A stretch of 35,496 nucleotides of DNA, taken from contig JAITWJ010000138.1 in the NCBI GenBank assembly GCA_031285325.1, positions 1 through 35,496 on the forward strand, written 5' to 3'. Positions 28,563-35,496 of this stretch are shown here, piece after piece (positions within the stretch are counted from its first letter, which is position 1; each line of letters starts with the position of its first letter). This stretch comes from Bacteroidales bacterium. Its GTDB lineage: Bacteria; Bacteroidota; Bacteroidia; Bacteroidales; Prolixibacteraceae. The notes under the pieces were generated by a model that saw only the letters and a list, made by a program, of their open reading frames with translations, made no database searches and was not told the origin of the DNA. Position numbers and translations under genes: made by a program.

Positions 28563-29636
28563 ATGATAATATTCATAATATTACTTGCTATTTTTGGAAA
28601 GAATTTTTACGTTTTCTTTCGTCTTTGGCACATTCTGCCTGCAGGTAGAATATTTCTTTCGGTGGTGGCAATCTTACTTATGTTGTGTTTTTTTGTCGGG
28701 ATGTTGGGCGGAGGCTTTTTGCCATCAGGTATTGTTGGTTTTGCCTATCGTATTGGTACGGCATGGTTTTTTATTGCTCTGTATCTACTGTTGATATTTC
28801 TTTTTCTTGATTTGCTGCGCCTTGTGTTGCCAATGCATAAAATTTTATATGGAAACTGGCTTACAATTGTCATTTTGGCATTTGTTCTGACTATTGTTTT
28901 TGTTTATGGATACTTTAATTACCGCAACAAGCAGCGGGTAGAGTTAAATTTAACCATCAATAAACCAATAAATCCGTTGAAAATTGTTGCAATTAGCGAT
29001 TTACATCTGGGTTACAACATTGGTACGGCAGAATTAAACGAATGGATAAAATTTATTAATCTTGAAAAACCCGATCTGGTTCTAATAGCAGGCGATATTA
29101 TAGACAACCATATCGAAGGAGTTGTGAAACAAAATTTTTCTTTTGAGAAAGTAAAGTCTCGTTACGGGGTGTATGCTTGTTTGGGCAATCACGAATATAT
29201 AGGTAATTCCTCAAAAATTACTCAATCGTTAAATTTTATACAAGATGCAAAAATTACCGTTTTACGCGATACGGCATTGTTGATAAACAATGAATTTTAC
29301 CTTATAGGTAGAGATGACCGTACAAATACAAAACGTAAATCGCTACCTGAATTACTACAAACACTCGATACGACAAAACCCATCATTCTACTCGACCACC
29401 AACCCTTTAATCTTGAAGAAACAGCAAAAAACGGTATCGATTTACAGTTTTCGGGACATACACACTCCGGACAACTATTGCCTGTTTCATGGATTACCAA
29501 ACTAATGTATGAAATTTCGCACGGCTATATCCGCAAAAATGACAGTCATGTTTATGTAAGTAGCGGTATTGGAATTTGGGGCGGAAAATTCCGTATAGGT
29601 ACTCGATCGGAATATACAATAATTAATCTAAAATGA
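28563..29636 (+). CDS. Membrane-anchored metallophosphoesterase
   Basis: N-terminal TM helices; ISDLHLG, AGDIIDN, LGNHEY, GHTHSGQ. Confidence 0.93.
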   Translation: MIIFIILLAIFGKNFYVFFRLWHILPAGRIFLSVVAILLMLCFFVGMLGGGFLPSGIVGFAYRIGTAWFFIALYLLLIFLFLDLLRLVLPMHKILYGNWLTIVILAFVLTIVFVYGYFNYRNKQRVELNLTINKPINPLKIVAISDLHLGYNIGTAELNEWIKFINLEKPDLVLIAGDIIDNHIEGVVKQNFSFEKVKSRYGVYACLGNHEYIGNSSKITQSLNFIQDAKITVLRDTALLINNEFYLIGRDDRTNTKRKSLPELLQTLDTTKPIILLDHQPFNLEETAKNGIDLQFSGHTHSGQLLPVSWITKLMYEISHGYIRKNDSHVYVSSGIGIWGGKFRIGTRSEYTIINLK

Positions 29637-29741
29637 TAATTATTTTATGTTCAGGAAAACTTTATCATTTTTTGTCAAAACGACTATGGTTATTACATGT
29701 AACACACATATAATCAGATAAATTATTTCAAAATATTTAAT

Positions 29742-30782
29742 ATGATGAATAAAAAAACAATGACTATGAGAAATGCCCTAAAGCTATCTCTGCTATTGAG
29801 TTTATTCTGGTTTTTGATGGCTTTGTTGGGACATAGGGGTATTTTTGCTGAATGGACAGAAAACAGCATAAATTTATCGTATATAGTTGGCAATGGGATA
29901 AGGCATATTATTATAAGTACATTATCATTCTTTATTTTATTTTGTTCTCAATTTTCAATTTTCAACAAAAAATGGAAAGTAAGTAAAAAAATTCTGGTAT
30001 CAATATTGGTTTCTTTTATAATCATGTCATTTTTCATGATACTAAGTTGGATCATATTATATTTTCTTGATATGCTGTCATACAGTCCAGATAATGTGTT
30101 TATTTTCGCTGCTTTCGCCATTGCAGTTATAACAATAACTATTTTGTTGACGTGTTTTTTATACATAGTAGATGAAAGAGCAAAAACAATCGAGGAAAAT
30201 CAGAAACTATTGACTGAGAACATGCGGGCTCGTTACGAAACTTTGAAAAGCCAGATTAATCCTCATTTTTTGTTCAACTCGCTCAATACACTCAACGGAC
30301 TTATTGAGTCTAATAACTATAAAGCAAAAGATTTCTTGCAGCAGTTGTCGCTCGTATTTCGATATTCTATTCAAAAAAAAGAAAATACAACGTTTAATGA
30401 CGAACTTGTTTTTATAGATGCATTTTGTATTCTCATGAATATACGGTATGGACAAAGCCTTAGCATAAAATATAATATAGACGATAAATATCGTTCATAC
30501 TTCGTTGTTCATCTAAGCCTGCAAATGCTTGTAGAAAACGCTATAAAACACAACACTATAAGTAATCGTTATCCACTTACAATAACCATCGAAACAACAG
30601 AAAACAATACAGTAAGAGTTTGGAACAGGATACAACCCAAAAACGAGTATGAATCTGGCGAAGGTATTGGGCTTGCAAACATAAACGAACGTTACAAAAT
30701 GCTGTATAAAAAGGAAATTACCATTTCTGCTTCAAACGAAATTTTCAGTGTTGAAATACCTTTAATAAAAGACGGAAAATGA
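29742..30782 (+). CDS. LytS/YehU-type sensor histidine kinase
   Basis: Four TM helices, NPHFLFNSLNTLNGLIE, MLVENAIKHNT, GEGIGLANINERY. Confidence 0.93.
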   Translation: MMNKKTMTMRNALKLSLLLSLFWFLMALLGHRGIFAEWTENSINLSYIVGNGIRHIIISTLSFFILFCSQFSIFNKKWKVSKKILVSILVSFIIMSFFMILSWIILYFLDMLSYSPDNVFIFAAFAIAVITITILLTCFLYIVDERAKTIEENQKLLTENMRARYETLKSQINPHFLFNSLNTLNGLIESNNYKAKDFLQQLSLVFRYSIQKKENTTFNDELVFIDAFCILMNIRYGQSLSIKYNIDDKYRSYFVVHLSLQMLVENAIKHNTISNRYPLTITIETTENNTVRVWNRIQPKNEYESGEGIGLANINERYKMLYKKEITISASNEIFSVEIPLIKDGK

Positions 30783-31546
30783 ATACAGTTATTATTGAAG
30801 ATGAATTTATTGCGGCACAAACTCTACAAAATGCCCTGCATAAAATTAACCCATCAATTAAGATGCTCGCCGTACTGCAAAGTATAGAAGAGAGTGTAGA
30901 ATGGTTTTCATGCAACAAATCTCCCGATTTGGTTTTTATGGATATACATATTGCTGACGGTTCATGTTTTGCGATATTCGAAAAGGCAACAATTGCATGT
31001 CCAGTTATTTTTACCACCGCCTACGATGAATATGCACTAAAAGCTTTCGAAGTAAACAGTATCGACTATCTGCTCAAACCCATAGAACAGAAAAAACTCG
31101 AACGGTCGTTAAATAAATTCAAAATGCTCTCTTCGAAACAGTGGCAGTTCGACTCCGATTCGTTAGCAGAACTTGTAGCATCTATAAAAACTGACAAATC
31201 ATATAACAGTAAATCGAACCTTCTAATTCCACATAAAGATAAACTTATACCATTGTCGGTTGATAAAATAGCATTCATATATTTTGAGAATAAAATGTCG
31301 AATATATATACTTTCGACGGCGAAAAATATTACTTGGACATTTCGCTTGATGAATTTTGCCGACAACTTGATGATGAAAAATTTTTCCGCGCCAACCGCC
31401 AATATATTATTGCTCATAAGGCTATAAAAGATGTTTCGCTGTGGTTTACAAGTAAACTTTCGGTTAATCTTACAGTTGTTGTTCCTGAAAAAATTATCAT
31501 AAGTAAAGAACGTGCTCCTAAATTTAAAGAGTGGTTAACAATATAA
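30779..31546 (+). CDS. LytTR family response regulator
   Basis: VIIEDE, VFMDIHIADG, YLLKPIEQ; C-terminal LytTR region; ATGA overlap with kinase. Confidence 0.93.
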   Translation: MNTVIIEDEFIAAQTLQNALHKINPSIKMLAVLQSIEESVEWFSCNKSPDLVFMDIHIADGSCFAIFEKATIACPVIFTTAYDEYALKAFEVNSIDYLLKPIEQKKLERSLNKFKMLSSKQWQFDSDSLAELVASIKTDKSYNSKSNLLIPHKDKLIPLSVDKIAFIYFENKMSNIYTFDGEKYYLDISLDEFCRQLDDEKFFRANRQYIIAHKAIKDVSLWFTSKLSVNLTVVVPEKIIISKERAPKFKEWLTI

Positions 31547-31560
31547 GGGTAAAAAACAAG

Positions 31561-32535
31561 ATGTTAGGTAAGGATTTACGTATTGTATTTATGGGAACTC
31601 CGGATTTTGCTGTTGCAAGCCTGAAAACTCTTGTGGAAAAAGGATACAATATTGTTGGAGTAGTTACTGCTCCAGATAAACCCGCAGGACGTGGAAAACT
31701 ATTGTCCGAATCGGCAGTTAAAAAATATGCAGTTAAAAATAATTTGTTGGTTTTACAACCTGAAAAACTTAAAAATAAGGAGTTTATTGATGGACTTACA
31801 AGCTTACAGGCCGATTTGCAGATAGTTGTTGCGTTTCGCATGTTGCCCGAAATAGTTTGGGTAATGCCACGTCTGGGTACATTTAACCTTCACGGTTCAC
31901 TATTGCCGCAGTACCGCGGTGCAGCACCTTTAAACTGGGTAATTATAAACGGCGAAACCAAAACAGGTGTTACAACTTTCCTTCTCGATCACGAAATTGA
32001 TACAGGAAAAATTCTGTTTAAACAGGAAATTAAAATCGATGATAATTATACTGTTGAAAATATCCATAATAAATTAATGGAAATTGGCGCAAATTTAGTA
32101 GTCAAAACAATTGATGCCATTGCCGGAGGAAATATTAAACCTGTTCCGCAACAGGAATTAACTACCTGCCATGAACTGAAACATGCTCCAAAAATATTTA
32201 AGGAAAACTGCAAAATAGACTGGTCGAGAAGTACTGAATCAATACGTAATTTAATTCGAGGACTTTCTCCGTACCCTGCCGCCTGGACAGTAATTATAAA
32301 TAATGAAACAAGGGCAGAGATTCAGGTAAAAATATTTTTCGCCATGAAAAATAATTACACAAAAGACTTAACGCCGCCTGGAACGATTGAATCTGACGGG
32401 AAAACTTTTTTAAACATAGCTTGCGGCGACGGCTGGCTTCAAATAACCGATTTGCAGCTTGCAGGAAAAAAAAGAATGAAAACAGACGAATTTTTACGGG
32501 GATTCCAACAAATAAACAGCTGTTCGTTCAAATAA
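31561..32535 (+). CDS. fmt: Methionyl-tRNA formyltransferase
   Basis: RIVFMGTPDFAVASLKTL, APDKPAGRGK, NLHGSLLPQYRGAAPLNW, IDTGKI. Start at 31561 preferred over 31531 (overlap). Confidence 0.95.
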   Translation: MLGKDLRIVFMGTPDFAVASLKTLVEKGYNIVGVVTAPDKPAGRGKLLSESAVKKYAVKNNLLVLQPEKLKNKEFIDGLTSLQADLQIVVAFRMLPEIVWVMPRLGTFNLHGSLLPQYRGAAPLNWVIINGETKTGVTTFLLDHEIDTGKILFKQEIKIDDNYTVENIHNKLMEIGANLVVKTIDAIAGGNIKPVPQQELTTCHELKHAPKIFKENCKIDWSRSTESIRNLIRGLSPYPAAWTVIINNETRAEIQVKIFFAMKNNYTKDLTPPGTIESDGKTFLNIACGDGWLQITDLQLAGKKRMKTDEFLRGFQQINSCSFK

Positions 32536-32569
32536 GACAACAACACAACGGTTTGTTGCTTTTACACCT

Positions 32570-32776
32570 TTAAATTCCCAAAAACATGGTAGAAATAAGA
32601 GCTAAAGCAATAGTTGCCACTGATATTAAAACAACAATTGCAATTACCTTGGCAAGTAAACCAGCGCCATCGCCTGTTGTTTCATGATATTCTACAGTTT
32701 CTTTCCCGTCTTCATCAACTTTTGTGATTTTTGTCGTTTTTGTGTTAGGTTTATTAATAAATCTAAAAAGTTTAAT
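32570..32776 (-). CDS. Unlisted small membrane protein without canonical start (ATT start, or frameshifted longer gene)
   Basis: Own translation of the reverse strand: (I/M)KLFRFINKPNTKTTKITKVDEDGKETVEYHETTGDGAGLLAKVIAIVVLISVATIALALISTMFLGI*; absent from the ORF track because no ATG/GTG/TTG opens it. Confidence 0.5.
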   Translation of the reverse strand: MKLFRFINKPNTKTTKITKVDEDGKETVEYHETTGDGAGLLAKVIAIVVLISVATIALALISTMFLGI

Positions 32777-32905
32777 ACCAAATCACAACCAACAAAGCAA
32801 TAAAGCCAATACCAAATATTATTTTAAATTATCACCAACCATACAACACACATTTGTTATTTTGTCATAATAACACGGTTATTATTTATACAAAATAAGT
32901 TCTAC

Positions 32906-33502
32906 TTATTTTTTAGATGCGTAACGGGCGTTTAAGGCAGCCAGCACTTCGGCAGTGAAATTGTGTGCATCGCTGCCAATCAAAATGTCGGCTGCATCGA
33001 ATATATAGTCATATTGTTTTTGCGCATTCAAAATTTCAATATAATTCAACAAACTATCGAGTAATTGCTGGTTGTTGGCTGCTTGAAGTTCTGCCAGTCT
33101 ATTTGTTAAGTCCTGATCGAGCTGCAAAATTTCCTGCTCTCTTCCCAGCAAACGGTCGCGTTCCTGTACTGCCCTTTGTTCTGTTAAAAAGCCACCTCTT
33201 TGAACTTTTTCCTGAAAAGCCGCTGCTTCTCTATCGAAAGTTTGGCGTTTTGTACTGTACTCGGCCATGTAGGCTTCCTGTTTTTGTGTAAAATCGTCAT
33301 GCAGATCTTGAGCCAAATCGTAATTTAAGAAAATTGAATCTGCTTTAATGTAAGCAACTTTTAATCCTCCTGTTTCAATATTACCTGATTGTTCTCCAAC
33401 AATTGAGCCGCTTACACGGGGACTGGCAAAATAAAGTACATATAAAACTGCAACTGCTATAAAGAGTACAATGATGCTTACAATTAACGAAGTTCCTTTC
33501 AT
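32906..33502 (-). CDS. OmpH/Skp family periplasmic chaperone-like protein
   Basis: N-terminal TM, KVAYIKADSIFLNYDLAQDL, long coiled coil, NYIEILNAQKQYDYIFD. Confidence 0.87.
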   Translation of the reverse strand: MKGTSLIVSIIVLFIAVAVLYVLYFASPRVSGSIVGEQSGNIETGGLKVAYIKADSIFLNYDLAQDLHDDFTQKQEAYMAEYSTKRQTFDREAAAFQEKVQRGGFLTEQRAVQERDRLLGREQEILQLDQDLTNRLAELQAANNQQLLDSLLNYIEILNAQKQYDYIFDAADILIGSDAHNFTAEVLAALNARYASKK

Positions 33503-33781
33503 CCTGTTATTAATTTAGTTAAAATGATTCAACGACTTGGCAAATATAATTCTTTCAATTAAATGTAGCAACGTAAAAATTACTTTTTTTATATAGCGAA
33601 ACATCCACAAACAAAATACATATAACGCGAACTTTTAATAATCTGTACTAACTTTGAGCCAATTAGTCAGAAATTAATTTTATTGTAGATGTTTTTTATT
33701 GAAAAAATATGCAGAATAATTTTGTTGTTTCAAACAGTATGGCCAAACTTGTGTTATATTAATCTTCTAAAATTTATACTT

Positions 33782-34052
33782 ATGAAGAAAAAAACTTATT
33801 GGCGGCATAGCCGCGTTAGCAATTGCGGCTGCAATTGCTTTTAATGTGGGTTTAAACACAAACAGTAACAATTTGTCGGATCTCTCTTTGGCTAATGTGG
33901 AAGCGCTTTCACAGCCTGAAGAAGGCTACTGCAATGGACTTGGAATGACTTTGTACGTATGTGCTTCGCACATGGATCAGTTTTTTTATGACATGCAGTA
34001 TAATTGTGCTGGTACTTATTATGGTAGAATAATTTGGTTGTGGGATTGTTAA
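33782..34052 (+). pseudogene. NVEALA-family secreted protein with a 1-nt frameshift in an A7 tract
   Basis: ATG AAG A7 CTT: with six A's reads MKKKLIGGIAALAIAAAIAFNVGLNTNSNNLSDLSLANVEALSQPEEGYCNGLG...WLWDC*. As given, the ATG frame stops after ~20 codons. Confidence 0.75.
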
Positions 34053-34098
34053 TGAGGCTCTAACTGAACACATAAATGTAAAAAAAAATAATTTAAAA

Positions 34099-35199
34099 TT
34101 GATAAAAGTAAAATTTATCATAAAAGTTTGTTTGTATATATTGCCTGTTGTGGTGGCATGTACTAATAGACAGAATAAACAAAATGCAACAGAATCATAT
34201 TCCGTTCAATTTGATACGATATTAATCCATTTGCCACCCAATGCCTTACAGAATTATGCTAAAATTGTAAGTGATCCTGATAATATTGATTTATTGTATG
34301 GATATAATCATCTTTTACATAAGATTGATGTTTTTGATATTGCAAAAGGCAAGTTTGTAGAAGATATTTCGTTAGAACATGAAGGACCTAATGGATTACA
34401 AAATATTAGTGATTTTGTAATACTGAATAATGAAATTTATGTAAGCCAATATCTATTTTATTATAAAATAAATAAAGTCGGTAAGGTTATCAAAAAATTA
34501 GATAAAAATAAAGTCGTAAACATTGATAATGCTAATTACTATTTGGAAAGAAAAGGGTTAAGAGTTGCAAATTATACTGAGTTACCCATAAATTGTTCTG
34601 TCGGCATGCTTCCTGTTTCTGTTTATACAGGGGAAAATATACTCAAAGAAATAGGTTTTATAGAACTTGACTCATGTAAATATACGCCGTTTTCTATTCC
34701 TTTACCGCAAATTAAGAAACATTATGGGGATTTAGAAACTCCCAATGTCACATGGCTTGGCGACAGTGTGATATACAATTTTCCCTTTTCGTCTTCCATA
34801 TATGTGTTTTCTATAACAGAAGGCACTCAAAGAGAGATTCAGATTCAAAGTATTTTCACGAAAAATCTTGCAGAACCATTACCTGAAAATGCAAATTTAC
34901 GACAAGAGACTGAATATCAAATGAAATCTCTACAATTTCTTTCAATAAAATACGATCCTTTTAGGAATTTGTTTTATCGTGTACACATTTCGCCCATATC
35001 AAGTATTGAAAAGATGCCAGACAGAGACTATTATTTTACTGTAATGGATGAAAACTTTAATAAAATAAATGAATTTAAATTACCATCAAGTATTTTTTCT
35101 CCATTGTATAACATAATGCCACAAGGAGTGGTTTTTCAGATGAGTTCAAAAAATATAGAAGATGAAAATTTAATAGGCTTTTTATGCTTAAAGATTTAG
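34099..35199 (+). CDS. DUF4221 / 6-bladed beta-propeller-like lipoprotein
   Basis: TTG start; SPII signal KFIIKVCLYILPVVVAC; propeller-like repeats (IDVFDIAKGKFVEDISLEHEGPNGLQNISDFVILNNEIYVSQ). Confidence 0.65.
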   Translation: MIKVKFIIKVCLYILPVVVACTNRQNKQNATESYSVQFDTILIHLPPNALQNYAKIVSDPDNIDLLYGYNHLLHKIDVFDIAKGKFVEDISLEHEGPNGLQNISDFVILNNEIYVSQYLFYYKINKVGKVIKKLDKNKVVNIDNANYYLERKGLRVANYTELPINCSVGMLPVSVYTGENILKEIGFIELDSCKYTPFSIPLPQIKKHYGDLETPNVTWLGDSVIYNFPFSSSIYVFSITEGTQREIQIQSIFTKNLAEPLPENANLRQETEYQMKSLQFLSIKYDPFRNLFYRVHISPISSIEKMPDRDYYFTVMDENFNKINEFKLPSSIFSPLYNIMPQGVVFQMSSKNIEDENLIGFLCLKI

Positions 35200-35384
35200 C
35201 GAAACACAGGGAATAAATTGATGAAACAGAGAAAAGGGGATATATTATTGCTGAAGATCCGGAAGATACTTTAATGTATTTTAATTTAGAATAATATATG
35301 TTTGGAAATATAATTCTGATGGTTCATTAACTTGTCCTGCACCATGACTTGATAAAAGTTTTAAAATAAAATAATTCACACAAA

Positions 35385-35496
35385 ATGTATAGAATATTAA
35401 CTGTTATTTTTGCTGTTTTGATATTTGCAGGGTGCCGTTCAGAAACAGATACAAGTGATAAAATTCCCGTTAATTTTGACGACAACGGACATTTTG
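35385..35496 (+). CDS. Lipoprotein, truncated by window end
   Basis: MYRILTVIFAVLIFAGCRSETDTSDKIPVNFDDNGHF, SPII signal, open to the end of the window. Confidence 0.75.
   Translation, partial: MYRILTVIFAVLIFAGCRSETDTSDKIPVNFDDNGHF

Noticed and set aside
31531-31560. Upstream ATG/GTG start for fmt
   Set aside because: Would overlap the LytTR gene by 16 bp and add MVNNIRVKNK; conserved start MLGKDLRIVFMGTPDF at 31561 is more likely.

Overview
The window is a Bacteroidetes (probably Bacteroidales) chromosomal segment. Taxonomy is inferred from gene content: PG0541-type protein, NVEALA protein, two-ExbD TonB operon, SPII lipoproteins. Most of it is well-packed core-like coding sequence. Minus strand: a HExxH metalloprotease lipoprotein with two small paralogous lipoproteins; an RRM protein; TcdA-like and TatD-like enzymes; a phosphatidylethanolamine synthesis cluster (DUF2007-like, cdsA, psd, pssA); a LysM + periplasmic-binding-fold protein; a methyltransferase; and a large TonB energy-transduction operon (small membrane protein, PstS-like protein, TPR protein, ExbB, beta-barrel, ExbD, ExbD, TonB). 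Plus strand: an NtrC-like response regulator without a DNA-binding domain; a TolC/adaptor/RND/PG0541 efflux set; a beta-barrel; a metallophosphoesterase; a LytS/LytTR two-component pair; and fmt. The distal end holds an OmpH-like gene, a non-ATG small membrane protein, and an NVEALA/beta-propeller locus with apparent frameshifts. The most unusual structure is two intergenic islands (about 6.5-7.33 kb and 20.64-21.41 kb). Both combine a GTCACTGCG-type palindromic element, AATTGTCCATT-type inverted repeats, a four-copy ~41-bp tandem array of small hairpins in an apparent A-B-B-A order, and an AAATTCAAAACAGTTTCT border motif. No tRNA, rRNA, CRISPR array, phage or transposase gene was recognised.
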